32,848 nt of DNA from JAGVLN01 sp964515755 (GCA_964515755.1 CAZEVK010000017.1:1-32848); one strand, 5' to 3'; counted from the first letter of the stretch, positions 1 through 9,734 are shown. The notes: generated from the sequence alone by a model not told the origin. A program made the numbers and translations.

Positions 1-42
1 AATGGTTAAATTATAAATGTCACTGGGTTATCGATGCGGATA

Positions 43-222
43 TCAAATCATATTTAGAACATAAATAGTTAAATTTACTTCAGGAAGTGCTAATTTCATT
101 GCAGCATGAACTGCCATATATGAAGAACTTGCACATAATACAGCAAATAAAAAGCCATTGCCAGTATCCAATCCTATCATTTTTGAGTATAAAAAGATGC
201 ATGCATTTTTAGAATATTAAAT
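43..222 (-). pseudogene. Remnant of the C-terminus of a second SbtA-like permease
   Basis: Read on the minus strand, positions 180 to 43 translate to a run starting MIGLDTGNGFLFAVLCASSS and ending in TGA. It aligns residue for residue with the C-terminal part of the intact permease at 1473-2453 (IIGLDVGTGTLFIVICASAS and onward through AAMRLVLPEAKSAIYV). Similarity continues a few codons further upstream (ACIFLYSK against ASIGLFTSR). Upstream stops in the same frame and the missing N-terminal part show that it is dead. It is diverged from the intact gene, so it is either an old duplicate or an independently acquired homologue, not a recent copy. Confidence 0.75.
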
Positions 223-516
223 AGCTATTGCTCATTTCAAAACCCAGATGAGCAAATATCTTAACACGTTACTTCTCTTACTGACATTACTAATGAAATG
301 GTAAAAAGACATATTATTGATACTAACCGTGTAGAAGAAATAATAAAATCTAATCATAGCCTTTTCTATTAATTATCTTGATCTTATTCACTCTTTTTAT
401 TTAATTAAGTTACTTTTTCAGAAGTTGCTTAACTATGTACGATCATTCCAAGGGTAAGTTCACAGTTTTCATTTATTGTATTCTTTATATTAGGTAAGGT
501 AAGAGTTGTAAAGAAT
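223..516. other. Gene-poor stretch with an unidentified coding scrap
   Basis: No complete gene is visible. On the plus strand 265-372 is open for 35 codons (HVTSLTDITNEMVKR and onward) and ends in TAA. It looks like decayed coding sequence because the codons upstream of the preceding TAA also read plausibly, but I cannot assign a family. The remainder is AT-rich spacer leading to the LysR gene. Confidence 0.35.
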
Positions 517-1365
517 TTAGTTGCCTGCACGCTCTAAACTATTAATAATATGTTCTGCAAGCATTTCTGAAGCTTTGGATAAATCATTACGTTTCATGAG
601 TGCTATTTCAGCATCGACAAGTTCTGGCAGTTTACGGATTGGATGGATACCTGCTGGTAGCATGTTAGCTGGTAGCACAGTGATGCCAAGTCCTGCTTTT
701 ACGGCAGCAATATTACCTGCAAGGCTCGGACTAGTGTAGGATATACGCCACGGCTTTTTAAACTTATCTAGAGCTGCAATCGCACGTGCACGGTAAATGC
801 AGGGCTCAGGAGATAATACTAACGAAAGCGGTTCCTCAATTTTGTGGCGATCGGAAGCAACCCAAACTAGAGGCTCACGCCATACTTTTGTACCACCCTT
901 TGCAGCCTTGGAGTCGCGTTTTACTAATATCACATCATAATTGCCATTTCGGAAACCATCGATCAGATTAAGTGTGAGATCGCAAGATACATTAAGCTGA
1001 ACACGCGGATGGTATTGTCGAAAAGATTCCAATACATCTGGCAAATAATGCGTAGCAAAATCCTCTGGTGTACCAAGTCTTATTTCACCTTCAACATCTG
1101 GTTCTTTAAGGCAGCTATAAGCTTCCCACTGCAACTCAATAATGCGTTTGGCATAGCCTAAGAAAAGTTCACCTTGTTGCGTGAGTTTTACTAGACGAGC
1201 CGACCGTTCAAAAAGCTGACAGCCCAAACCTTCTTCTAATTTTTTAATTTGTAAGCTGAGTGCGGATTGAGTACGTCCAACTACATCCGCAGCGTGGCTA
1301 AATGTTCCAGTTTCTGCGATAGAGATAAAACTCTTTAGCAACAGTGTATTAAGGTGAAATGGCAT
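517..1365 (-). CDS. LysR-family transcriptional regulator
   Basis: This is a full-length LysR-type regulator of 282 residues. A winged helix-turn-helix occupies roughly residues 3-62 (with the family signature AADVVGRTQSALSLQIKKLE), and a periplasmic-binding-protein-like effector domain fills residues about 85-280. I take the ATG at 1365 because GGGAG lies just upstream; an in-frame TTG three codons earlier is the alternative. It is divergent from the SbtA-like permease at 1473 with about 100 bases between, the classic arrangement in which a LysR protein controls the neighbouring gene, as CmpR/CcmR-type regulators do for inorganic-carbon uptake in cyanobacteria. That control and its ligand are inferred. 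Base composition is visibly more GC-rich than most of the window, suggesting it arrived together with the permease. Confidence 0.9.
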   Translation of the reverse strand: MPFHLNTLLLKSFISIAETGTFSHAADVVGRTQSALSLQIKKLEEGLGCQLFERSARLVKLTQQGELFLGYAKRIIELQWEAYSCLKEPDVEGEIRLGTPEDFATHYLPDVLESFRQYHPRVQLNVSCDLTLNLIDGFRNGNYDVILVKRDSKAAKGGTKVWREPLVWVASDRHKIEEPLSLVLSPEPCIYRARAIAALDKFKKPWRISYTSPSLAGNIAAVKAGLGITVLPANMLPAGIHPIRKLPELVDAEIALMKRNDLSKASEMLAEHIINSLERAGN

Positions 1366-1472
1366 GTCTCCCAACTATGAGTATATATCATAATACATAT
1401 AAGAACTATCAATTTTTAATATAGAATGTTTTCTTGTAAATTAAAAATAAAAATAATAAAACAAAAGCAATT

Positions 1473-2453
1473 ATGGAATTCCTACATTTAATCTCACAAA
1501 ACTTACTTTCTCCAACCATTCTTTTTTTTATACTAGGCATCACCGCGGGGTTACTAAAATCTGATCTAGAAGTTCCAGAAAGTATTAGCCGCTATCTTTC
1601 AATCTACTTAATGATGGCGATTGGCTTCAAAGGTGGCGTAGCAATTGCCAATACACATGATCTAAATAGCGAAGTAATTGCTGCAATAAGTGCGGGACTT
1701 GTTATTAGTTTTTTGCAACCATTTCTGGGGTACAGAATACTAAAAATTACCACGCGCCTTGATAGCCCAACGGCAGCAGCTGTTGCCGCGCATTATGGCT
1801 CAGTAAGTATGGTAACATTCGTTACTGCCACCTTATTTCTAAAAACCAACGAGGTAGTATATGCTGGTTACGTCGTGGCCATTCTCGCACTTATGGAAGC
1901 ACCAGCAATTCTTTCTGGCCTGTTTATTGCCCATCGTGCAGTGCCAGAAACTAAACATTGTAGTGAAGAAAAAAAGCTGAGCCGCGAAATATTTACCAAT
2001 GGTGCTATTCTACTACTCTCTGGCACATTTCTTATTGGTTGGATTACTGGACAATCAGGTATGGATAAGGTAGAAGGTTTTTTAAGCACTCCTTTCCAAG
2101 GCGTGCTATGTTTGTTCTTGCTCGATATGGGATTGCTGGTTGCAAAAAATCTACATCATCTCCGCAGTTTTACATGGCTGTTAGCACTATTCGGGATCTA
2201 TATGCCACTGATAGGAGCAAGTATCGGCTTATTCACTAGCAGGATTATTGGACTGGATGTAGGAACTGGTACATTATTCATTGTGATATGCGCAAGTGCA
2301 TCATATATTGCAGTACCAGCCGCCATGCGTCTTGTGCTACCCGAAGCAAAATCAGCGATTTATGTACCTATGAGTCTTGCCATTACTTTCCCTTTCAACG
2401 TTACGGTCGGTATACCTCTATATTTCGCGTTAGCCTGCAAGATCCTTTCTTAA
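1473..2453 (+). CDS. sbtA: SbtA-like sodium-dependent bicarbonate permease (DUF897 family)
   Basis: The product is a 326-residue polytopic membrane protein with about ten hydrophobic segments and the family features of SbtA/DUF897: an N-terminal half with YLMMAIGFKGGVAI and a C-terminal half with ICASASYIAVPAAMRLVLPE followed by SLAITFPFNVTVGIPLY. Members import bicarbonate with sodium in cyanobacteria; homologues occur in many proteobacteria where the substrate is less certain. No clear Shine-Dalgarno sequence precedes the ATG. The gene is divergent from the LysR gene and 19 bases upstream of the broken DUF6671 gene. An intact inorganic-carbon-type permease is unexpected in an intracellular bacterium. 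It is GC-richer than its surroundings, consistent with horizontal acquisition. Confidence 0.85.
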   Translation: MEFLHLISQNLLSPTILFFILGITAGLLKSDLEVPESISRYLSIYLMMAIGFKGGVAIANTHDLNSEVIAAISAGLVISFLQPFLGYRILKITTRLDSPTAAAVAAHYGSVSMVTFVTATLFLKTNEVVYAGYVVAILALMEAPAILSGLFIAHRAVPETKHCSEEKKLSREIFTNGAILLLSGTFLIGWITGQSGMDKVEGFLSTPFQGVLCLFLLDMGLLVAKNLHHLRSFTWLLALFGIYMPLIGASIGLFTSRIIGLDVGTGTLFIVICASASYIAVPAAMRLVLPEAKSAIYVPMSLAITFPFNVTVGIPLYFALACKILS

Positions 2454-2472
2454 TTATCAACCAAAAGCTTCT

Positions 2473-3243
2473 ATGAAAGAAAAAATTATAAAAACTATAG
2501 TATTAACAACCAAGCACCGCAAAGAAGATGCTATTGCGCCACCATTTCTCGAGTATTTAGGAGCCAGACTGTACCTGAGATTGATACTGATAAGCTTGGT
2601 ACATTCTCAGGAGAAATAGAACGTAAAGATAGTGCCCTAGAAACAGCTATTAAGAAAGCGCCCTTTGGTATGGAATATACTATGATGCCTTATGATTTGG
2701 CGAGTGAGGGAAGTTTCGGTCTGCATCCATTTATTCCATTCTTGCCCTGTGACAATGAATTGCTGGTCTATATTGATGATGAACTCGGATTTAAGCTGTA
2801 TGAAGTTCAGATTTCAGAAGAAACGAACTATGGTCATGCTTGTGTGGAAACGGAAGAGCAAGCGCGTAAATTTTTAGAGACCGCAAAGTTCCCTAGTCAC
2901 GGCGTCATTATAAGGCCAAATAATTGTTTGGATAACGATTATATTTATAAGAAAATTTCTACGGATTTTGATTTTTTATGGGCCTTTAACATGACTAAAG
3001 CTGACTCTCCAGATGGAAAAGTATGGTTGGAAACAAACATGCGCAGAGAAAGGTTTAAAATGCAAGTATTGCGATCAACCCACAGAAATGATCTCACATG
3101 AAATATATGGTTGTGTTTTATGCGCTCATACCGAAAAGTTACCTCGTGCCGATGGTTTAAAAGCAGCACAGCAGATGTACTGCGGCTTGTGTACCCAAAG
3201 CAAAAAATATGCTTTATTGGCATTGTTAATTGAATATAGTTAA
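2473..3243 (+). pseudogene. Frameshifted DUF6671-family gene
   Basis: Three frames carry consecutive parts of one protein. It starts with ATG at 2473 (MKEKIIKTIVLTTKHRKEDA, up to FLEYLGA). It shifts near 2565 into the long middle frame (VPEIDTDKLGTFSGEIERKD, then DLASEGSFGLHPFIPFLP, ending ETNMR). It shifts again near 3045 into a C-terminal zinc-ribbon-like part (CKYCDQPTEMISHEIYGCVLC, DGLKAAQQMYCGLC). The order GTFSGEI, ASEGSFG, PFIPFLP, then paired CxxC motifs is that of DUF6671, whose function is unknown to me. Between ETNMR and the zinc ribbon about 25 family residues seem deleted, so this is genuine decay. It follows the permease closely and may once have been cotranscribed. Confidence 0.7.
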
Positions 3244-3955
3244 GGTGTAATGACTTGAGGTATTAAGATATATTGAGGAGGTGTAGGCATGAATTGCCCT
3301 AAGTGTAAAAGCGTAAGTTACAATAAAGATAGAATAATATTAGGAAGACAGAGATATTGTTATAAGGAATGTGATTAGCAAGGAAAAGATATTAGTCTAA
3401 AAAGGATGGCTTTAGAGATGTATCTAGAAGGATTGGATTTTAGATCTATTGGACGTTTATTAAGAGTTAGTCATGTTGCTGTATATAAGTAAGTGGATTA
3501 AGAAGTTTGGTGAGGTATTGGAAGAAATAAGAAGCAACAGAACGATAGAGGTAGTAGAGATGGATGAGATGCACAGCTTATATTGGTTCAAAAAACTACT
3601 GTTGGATCTGGATTGCTGTTGATCGTTATGAAAGGAACTTTATCAACAGCGTACTTGGCTCACGAAGTGCAGACACTGGAAAAAAGTTATGGGACAAAAT
3701 CAAAGTAGTAACGGTTGGACGTGTTATGACAGATCATTGAAAAGCTTATAAAAAGTTCGTACCATCTGCTCAACATGTAAAATCCAAAGCAGAGACATTC
3801 ACTGTTGAAGGTTATAACAGTTTATTTCGTCATTTTTTAGCAAGGCTATGTAGAAAAAGTAAGTGCTATAGCAAAAGCAGTGTTATTTTTCAATGTTCTG
3901 TCAATTTGTTTATAGCAAAAAGAAATAACACTATATCTATATTTGATTAATAATG
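3244..3955 (+). mobile_element. Dead IS1-family insertion sequence
   Basis: An ATG at 3289 opens an InsA-like part with a zinc finger (MNCPKCKSVSYNKDRIILGR, QRYCYKECD) followed by the helix-turn-helix typical of IS1 transposases (ALEMYLEGLDFRSIGRLLRV, SHVAVYK). An InsB-like catalytic part follows in shifting frames (EMDEMHS, WIWIAVDRYG, LGSRSADTGKKLWDKIK, then AETFTVEGYNSLFRHFLARL). There are several stops and frameshifts, so no active transposase can be made. The outer ends are not certain: a GGTGTAATGACTT-type end just after 3243 is plausible, while the right end near 3955 is guessed from where similarity stops. Confidence 0.7.
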
Positions 3956-3994
3956 CCAAATTTTGCTACACTTGCAGTATTTTTTGTTTAATAG

Positions 3995-4732
3995 TTATTT
4001 TATTAAACTTACTATTTTAAAATACAACCAATAAGGTAATTGGCTAACTAATTTGAGCAAGTTAGCAAAAATAAAAGGAAACCTTGATTCAAATTTATTG
4101 CTTTTCATAATCTTAACTATATTTTTAGCTGCTTCCTCAGGTGAGATAATAAAAGGCATTTTAAAATTATTTTTATCGGTTAGTCTTGTTTTAACAAATC
4201 CAGGATTGATCACTTGAATTTTAATGCCGTATTTAGGTAAATCACATTTGAGATTTTCAGCAAAATTTATTATACCTGCTTTGCTAGCACTATAACCAAT
4301 AGCATTAGGTAATCCTCTATATCCTGCCACACTGCCAATTAAAACAATATGTCCTGACCTGTTAGCAATAAATTCAGGAGCTAAAATACTTATCACTCTG
4401 ATTGCACCAGTTAGGTTAATATCAATCATTTTTTCCACTGCTGCCATATTTATTTTGGTGGCTGACATTGGCTCGTAAAAGCCAGCTAGGTAGATTAAGC
4501 AATCAACTCTAATATTATTATTTTTAAAAATGGCTAAAGAATCTTTAATCGACTTAGCATTACTAACGTCTAAATAAGTTACTAAACTATTTTTAATTGT
4601 GCTGGAAAGCTCATGCAAGCTTTCTTGGTTGCGAGCTGAAAGAATAAGATAATTATTATTATCAAGGCTTAATTCTTTGGCTAAAGCCTTCCCAATTCCT
4701 TCACTCGCTCCAATAAGCCAAATATTTTTCAT
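3995..4732 (-). CDS. Short-chain dehydrogenase/reductase, last gene of lipid-modification cluster
   Basis: This is a classical SDR of 245 residues. The nucleotide-binding loop GASEGIG lies at residues 8-14, DINLTGA places the structural Asn at 106, and the catalytic triad Ser134, Tyr147 and Lys151 is present in YSASK. The C-terminus is hydrophobic and basic (ANLLKLVSQLPYWLYFKIVS), suggesting membrane association, as expected for an enzyme acting on lipids. Its ATG shares one base with the stop codon of the DUF3833 gene (TAATG), so the two are translationally coupled. Substrate is unknown; the position in the Cfa/DUF1365/FAD cluster points to modified fatty acyl chains (inference). Confidence 0.9.
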   Translation of the reverse strand: MKNIWLIGASEGIGKALAKELSLDNNNYLILSARNQESLHELSSTIKNSLVTYLDVSNAKSIKDSLAIFKNNNIRVDCLIYLAGFYEPMSATKINMAAVEKMIDINLTGAIRVISILAPEFIANRSGHIVLIGSVAGYRGLPNAIGYSASKAGIINFAENLKCDLPKYGIKIQVINPGFVKTRLTDKNNFKMPFIISPEEAAKNIVKIMKSNKFESRFPFIFANLLKLVSQLPYWLYFKIVSLIK

Positions 4733-5265
4733 TATTTTATCTTTTTCATAAATAATACAATTTCACCTACTTTAAAGCCAAATTTTTTCATTGCAGTCCG
4801 ATTTAGGATTAAATCATTTTCTACCAAATACATCCAATCATCCATTTTGAGGTTAATGACGTAATTTTTGTATGGTACTTGTAGAATATAATTTATATTA
4901 ACAGCACTTCCATTTTGTCTGCCTTGTGCTTCTCCCATAACATCATGAGCTTTGCCTATAAAAATTTGACTATCTTGAAAAACTATATCCCAGGTACGTT
5001 TATTTTTTTCTCCGTCATCAAACTCAAACCACTCTTGCAATTGTCCTTCTTTATTATTCCAAGTGCCTTTAATTACAACCTTAAAACTTCGAATTTGCCT
5101 TCCACTGTAATCAAAAATCGCTCCCCATCCTTCAATATTCCCACTAAAAAAACTTTTTAAATCTACTGTATGTTTTTTGTGACTGTAGTATTCAATATTA
5201 TTGCTAGAACAACCTGGTATTATAAAAGAAAAGAATATAACTAAAAGTGTTTTAATTTTCTTCAT
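4732..5265 (-). CDS. DUF3833 family lipoprotein
   Basis: The 177-residue product begins with a lipoprotein signal peptide: lysines, a hydrophobic core and the lipobox IIPGC with the acylated Cys at residue 19. The mature part matches the DUF3833 pattern (GWGAIFDYSGRQIRSFKVVI, GTWNN, WFEFDDGE, R-x-W, GKAHDVMGEAQGRQNGSAVN, DDWMYLV). The family's role is unknown; it nearly always sits in clusters with cfa, DUF1365 and an FAD oxidoreductase, which suggests a periplasmic or outer-membrane lipid-handling role. It starts one base after the MFS stop codon and overlaps the following SDR by one base, so it lies in a tight operon. Confidence 0.85.
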   Translation of the reverse strand: MKKIKTLLVIFFSFIIPGCSSNNIEYYSHKKHTVDLKSFFSGNIEGWGAIFDYSGRQIRSFKVVIKGTWNNKEGQLQEWFEFDDGEKNKRTWDIVFQDSQIFIGKAHDVMGEAQGRQNGSAVNINYILQVPYKNYVINLKMDDWMYLVENDLILNRTAMKKFGFKVGEIVLFMKKIK

Positions 5266-5266
5266 A

Positions 5267-6529
5267 CTAAACCTTTACCTTTTGTGTTTTCAATAAAATT
5301 GTTAATGCTATTGATATGACTTTTACTATCAATGGTATTATAGCATAGAAAAATCTCATGTTACTTACATAATAAATATTTTTTTCATTTGATATTAATG
5401 GCAAAAATATTCCGGCCGCTAGAGCTAAACTAATTTTACTACAGGAGCCCAAGATTGAGAAAAATACATTACCATTTTGCTGGTTATTTTTTAGCATTTC
5501 GGCTGCCATTGCTGTTAATAATACCATTTCTCCTCCTAAACCAAAGCCAGATATAATACAGACTAAATAAAATAGCTCTTTATTGGTGGAATCGATAAAA
5601 TAAGTAATTGAAAATCCTATTAGAGAAATAATCATTAATATTATTAAAGAATTGATTTTATTTGAGCTTTTGAAAATAAAAGAAAATGAAGAGGCGCATA
5701 ATGCAGCAGAAAGCAAATAGATTATTAGAAAAGTAGCTTGTAAATCTTTGGCCAAAAGTACCTTATCTACATAAAATGCAAATAAGTTAGAGGTGATTGC
5801 CAAAGGAATTGAATTAATAAAAAACAATATAATTAATAGCCGTAGTGACTTATTATTATAAATATAACTTAATGAACGAAACGGAATGGCAAAGTTATTT
5901 TTTAAATTCGGTTTATAATTTTTAGATAGATCAGGTAAAGCGAAAAGTGCGATAATAATTAAAATAAAAAAAATTATTCCATAAATGATAAATGCCTGAC
6001 TATAGTTACCAAGCATTGCGAATAGAATGAATGGTAAGATAGATGCAAGGATCATTCCAAAAAAGCTAAATAATTCACGAAAAGATGATAGCTTTAGAAT
6101 CAATGAAGAACTTTTAACTAATTTAACGCCCAAATTATAATAGTTAATAAAAATCAGACCAAAAAATAAATACACCATGCTGGTACAAGCTATAAACCAA
6201 TAGAGAGTAAATTGCTGCGATTGGAATTTAGGCAAATTGAAAAAAGCATTGTAGAATAAAGCTAAGCTTAGACCAAAAATTATCAAATATTTTTTCTGAG
6301 TGAAAGCAAAGCGTTCTGATAAAATTCCTAGTATTGGGTCAATTATGGCATCAAAAATTCTTAAAATAAGCAAAGATGTTCCGATAGCAGCGAGTGACAG
6401 CCCATAATTATCATGATAAAATTTAGGTATGTGAATATAAAGCGGCAGTCCTAAAAAAGATAAACATAGAGACAAAAAACCATATTTTATCAAATATAAA
6501 TTGTTATATTTTTCTTTAAATTTAGTCAT
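5267..6529 (-). CDS. MFS/GPH-type transporter of the cfa cluster
   Basis: The protein has about 12 hydrophobic segments and 420 residues from the preferred ATG at 6529. The loop after the second membrane segment reads RIFDAIIDPILG (residues 57-68), the motif of the glycoside-pentoside-hexuronide (GPH) branch of the major facilitator superfamily. The chosen start overlaps the cfa stop by 8 bases (ATGACTAA); a start eight codons upstream is also open. Such transporters are regularly found next to cfa and DUF3833 genes, where their cargo is not known; a lipid or precursor is a fair guess. The reading frame is intact. Confidence 0.85.
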   Translation of the reverse strand: MTKFKEKYNNLYLIKYGFLSLCLSFLGLPLYIHIPKFYHDNYGLSLAAIGTSLLILRIFDAIIDPILGILSERFAFTQKKYLIIFGLSLALFYNAFFNLPKFQSQQFTLYWFIACTSMVYLFFGLIFINYYNLGVKLVKSSSLILKLSSFRELFSFFGMILASILPFILFAMLGNYSQAFIIYGIIFFILIIIALFALPDLSKNYKPNLKNNFAIPFRSLSYIYNNKSLRLLIILFFINSIPLAITSNLFAFYVDKVLLAKDLQATFLIIYLLSAALCASSFSFIFKSSNKINSLIILMIISLIGFSITYFIDSTNKELFYLVCIISGFGLGGEMVLLTAMAAEMLKNNQQNGNVFFSILGSCSKISLALAAGIFLPLISNEKNIYYVSNMRFFYAIIPLIVKVISIALTILLKTQKVKV

Positions 6530-7679
6530 TAAATATTTCTGCTTGTATAACATTGGTTCTGCCGCTTAGGAAGCCAGCAATAGAAATGCTCAAATAAAAA
6601 TCCCAAGCTCTCAAAAATTTTTCTGAATAATTAAGAGCTAATAATTTGTCTTTTTGATTTTTTATATTATCTTGCCACTTTCTTAGTGTCCAAGCATAGT
6701 CATGCCCAAATTCAAATATCTCATTAACACGAAGCTTTGCTTTATTAATACTAGCACAAAGTTTGCTCTTTGAGGGCAACATTCCACCTGGAAAGACATG
6801 ATGCCTTATGTAATCGCTATTTTTTCTGTATTGGGCAAAAAACTCATCATCAATAGTGATTGTTTGAATCATTGCTTTACCAGAACTAAGTAAAGATTTT
6901 TTAATTTGATTAAAATAGGTTTGCCAATATTTTTCTCCAACCGCTTCAAACATCTCTATTGAAACTATTCTATCATATTTTCCTTTAACATCTCGATAAT
7001 CTTGCAACAAAATATTTGCCTTGTTGCCAATTCTATTTTTTGCAAAATCATACTGACTATTAGAGATAGTAATGCCAGTAACATCCGCGTCAAAGCTTGA
7101 AGCTTCATGAGCAAAACCACCCCATCCACAACCTATTTCTAAAGTATTTTTTCCTCGTAGATCAAGCTTGTTTATAATTCTATGATATTTATTAAGCTGA
7201 GCTTGGTGTAAGCTATCCTGTTCGCTATTTCTTATTGCTGAAGAGTAAGTCATGCTTGAATCAAGCCATATTTGATAAAAATTATTACTTATGTCGTAAT
7301 GAGCTAAAATATTCTTTTTGCTCCCACGCTTGGTATTTAATCTAACTAAATGATTATAAAAATAAAAAACTATACGATTAAAAAAATTACCATCCACATG
7401 TTGTTTCATTTTATTTATGTTAAGACAACAATAGGTTAAAAAATTTGCTACATCTGAACTTTCCCAAAAACCTAAATAATAAGCCTCACCAAGTCCTATA
7501 TCTCCTCTTTTAGCAATTAAATCCATTACCTGCCAATTTTTTATAGTCAAATCACATTTAACTTGTTTTTTATCGCCGCTAAAGAATATCTGCTCACCCT
7601 CTGGTATGTTAATAGTTAATTCACCTATATCAGCTTTTTCAAATATTTTACTCAAATTATAGATGTTTTTTACGCTCAT
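6522..7679 (-). CDS. cfa: Cyclopropane-fatty-acyl-phospholipid synthase family methyltransferase
   Basis: This is a SAM-dependent methyltransferase of 385 residues acting on the double bond of unsaturated acyl chains in membrane phospholipids. The SAM-binding motif LEIGCGWGGFA is at residues 180-190, preceded by AHYDISNNFYQIWLDSSMTY. The family's active-site regions SIEMFEAVGEKYW and DYIRHHVFPGG follow. Length and order fit the CfaA-like branch found with DUF1365 and FAD oxidoreductases. Start taken at ATG 7679; a GTG two codons earlier is possible. It sits three to nine bases after the broken DUF1365 gene and overlaps the MFS gene. Whether the product is a cyclopropane or a methylated intermediate cannot be read from sequence. 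Confidence 0.93.
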   Translation of the reverse strand: MSVKNIYNLSKIFEKADIGELTINIPEGEQIFFSGDKKQVKCDLTIKNWQVMDLIAKRGDIGLGEAYYLGFWESSDVANFLTYCCLNINKMKQHVDGNFFNRIVFYFYNHLVRLNTKRGSKKNILAHYDISNNFYQIWLDSSMTYSSAIRNSEQDSLHQAQLNKYHRIINKLDLRGKNTLEIGCGWGGFAHEASSFDADVTGITISNSQYDFAKNRIGNKANILLQDYRDVKGKYDRIVSIEMFEAVGEKYWQTYFNQIKKSLLSSGKAMIQTITIDDEFFAQYRKNSDYIRHHVFPGGMLPSKSKLCASINKAKLRVNEIFEFGHDYAWTLRKWQDNIKNQKDKLLALNYSEKFLRAWDFYLSISIAGFLSGRTNVIQAEIFND

Positions 7680-7687
7680 AATCACTT

Positions 7688-8430
7688 TTATGTTATATCA
7701 ATTTTTGATTTTGCAGGTTTTTTTATATATGAAACTTTTTTCATCCACAACCAAAAAGCATGATAGTGAATTAGAAATATAACTTTAATTACAGATACAG
7801 AATAAGTAAAAAAATTTTTTAATAGATTTCTATCATTTAAAAGGATGTTTTTACCCTTAATTAAAGTAGTAATCAAAGGTTTTTGGTCTTTATAATAGTC
7901 AATGTTTATATTGGTATAATTCTTATTGATAGAAAACTGGAATTCGTATTCACCTTCAATTTTACAAAAGGGAGAAACATGAAAAACTTTTTTATGGCTA
8001 AAAAACTCTCCAGGCTCTATTGCTTTAAGATTTTCGTTAAAACATAAATATACATGTCTCTCCCCAAAGGTGTTATTTACTTCAGCAAGTACAGAAAGTA
8101 CGTTATCTTTTTGATCTAATGGATCTTTTTCTTTTACGTTTTTGACTCTCTTGTAATCAGCATAATCTTTTTGATTTTATTATGATCCAAGTTAAAATCC
8201 TTGAGTATATCCAAAATATACTGCTTTGGATCTTTTACTTTATTAAAACCATAATTATCCCAATCCAAACTAAAAAAATTGAATTTATTTATTGAAAATA
8301 ATTTCATTTTTTTTAAGCTATCTTGCTCTGACAAATTTATTATTAAGTAAAATACTTTATGTGAGAAATCATATTCTATCGGGGTGTGTCTTTTATGGTA
8401 AACTAAAGCTTACAAAATAGCTGAGTTCAT
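7688..8430 (-). pseudogene. Broken DUF1365 gene
   Basis: An ATG at 8430 overlaps the FAD oxidoreductase stop (ATGA), as is normal for this operon. The frame reads MNSAIL and then hits TAA at codon 7. It continues in frame with the expected DUF1365 sequence (HKRHTPIEYDFSHKVFYLII, NFFSLDWDNYGF) down to a stop at 8134. After a frameshift the C-terminal part follows (LAEVNNTFGERHVYLCF, KVFHVSPFCKIEG, and a hydrophobic tail). The usual central segment containing a YVFNPVSF-like motif is missing, so there is a nonsense codon, a frameshift and a deletion. DUF1365 proteins accompany Cfa and COG2907 FAD enzymes; their biochemical role is not firmly established. Confidence 0.85.
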
Positions 8431-9680
8431 TTTGATTTATCCATCTTATCTAAAATATTTACTGCGCTTGCTATTCCATCTTCATGAAAGCCATAGCACA
8501 AATATGCACCACAAAACCAAGCATAATTCGACCCTTGCAATTTCTCAAGCTCTTGACTAGCAATTATAGAATTATTATTATAAATAGGGTGATAAAATTC
8601 ATAAACATCAAATAACTTGTCTTCAGCAATTTTCTCTATCGGATTAAGCGTTACAAATAAAGGAAATTTTTGTTCAATATGTTGCAATTTATTCATCCAA
8701 TATGTAACAGAAACATTATGTTTTTCTATATTTTTTTCATATAGATAATTCCAACTGCTCCAACATTTATTTAATCTTGGCATTTGATTTGTATCAGCAT
8801 GAGTATAGGCAATATTTTTTTGTCTTGAAAATTTTGCTAAAATATTTTTTTCATCTAAAGTTGGATCTGTTAAAATTTTGAGTATTTCTTCCGGATGAAT
8901 AGCAAAAATTACTTGATCGAAAGAATCAGCAATTTTACCTGCACAAGAAATTTTAACAATACTATTTTTTCTTGAAATTGACTCAATTTTAGCGTTTCTT
9001 ATAATTTTTCCTTTTTTATTAATCTCAAATTCAAGAATTTTTACATAACTTATACTTTTATCTTTTAGTGTATACCATTGTGGTCTGTTCATAATATTAA
9101 GCAGGCCATGGTTTTCAAAAAATTTTACAAATGTTGCAGCCGGAAAATCTAGCATTACTTTTAAGGAACAACTCCATATAGCTCCACCCATCGGCAATAT
9201 ATAGTAGTTTTTAAACCAATCGCCCAGCCTCATCTCATAAATTAACTCTCTTAATGTTATCAAAGGATAGTTTTTTACCATTGAAACAGCATTGCTATTA
9301 AATTTTACTATGTCGTAAATTCCTTTTAACATTGAAAAGTTAAAAATATTTTTACGTTGAGCAAATAAACTATCTAGAGAAGTTCCAGACCATTCAAGCT
9401 GCCCTTGATTTGCTGAAATTGAGAAAGACATCTCCGTTTTAGATAACGCTATGTTAAGGTCGGTAAATAGTTTAATTAATAATGGATAAGTCCGATCGTT
9501 CAATACTATAAACCCAGTATCAACATCAAAATCATTATTTATTTTAATTGTTCTGCTATGCCCTCCTAATCGGCTGTCTTTTTCAAAAAGAGTTATGTCC
9601 CACGTGTCTTTTAGGTAGTATGCAGCACTTAACCCTGAAATTCCTGATCCTATAATTGCTATTCTTTTTCTTATACTCAT
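8427..9680 (-). CDS. FAD-dependent oxidoreductase, COG2907 type
   Basis: This 417-residue flavoprotein has an N-terminal Rossmann motif (IGSGISG, glycines 11, 13 and 16), then DITLFEKDSRLGGHSRTI and DFDVDTGFIVLNDRTYP, which mark the COG2907 amine-oxidase-like family. The C-terminal FAD-contact region reads WFCGAYLCYGFHEDGIASAV. Members lie beside DUF1365 and cfa in many proteobacteria, and relatives in Rhodobacter are linked to the photo-oxidative stress response and oxidation of methylated acyl chains; the exact reaction here is inferred. The frame is intact and its stop overlaps the DUF1365 start. A 54-base gap separates it from the peroxidase gene upstream. Confidence 0.9.
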   Translation of the reverse strand: MSIRKRIAIIGSGISGLSAAYYLKDTWDITLFEKDSRLGGHSRTIKINNDFDVDTGFIVLNDRTYPLLIKLFTDLNIALSKTEMSFSISANQGQLEWSGTSLDSLFAQRKNIFNFSMLKGIYDIVKFNSNAVSMVKNYPLITLRELIYEMRLGDWFKNYYILPMGGAIWSCSLKVMLDFPAATFVKFFENHGLLNIMNRPQWYTLKDKSISYVKILEFEINKKGKIIRNAKIESISRKNSIVKISCAGKIADSFDQVIFAIHPEEILKILTDPTLDEKNILAKFSRQKNIAYTHADTNQMPRLNKCWSSWNYLYEKNIEKHNVSVTYWMNKLQHIEQKFPLFVTLNPIEKIAEDKLFDVYEFYHPIYNNNSIIASQELEKLQGSNYAWFCGAYLCYGFHEDGIASAVNILDKMDKSK

Positions 9681-9734
9681 AATGTAATTTCTGTTTGAAA
9701 GATAATCTTTAACAATTGTTACTAGGGTTAGATT

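Noticed and set aside
1868..2089. 73-codon minus-strand ORF inside the permease gene
   Set aside because: A shadow of the real coding frame; its translation has no domain-like features or ribosome binding site.
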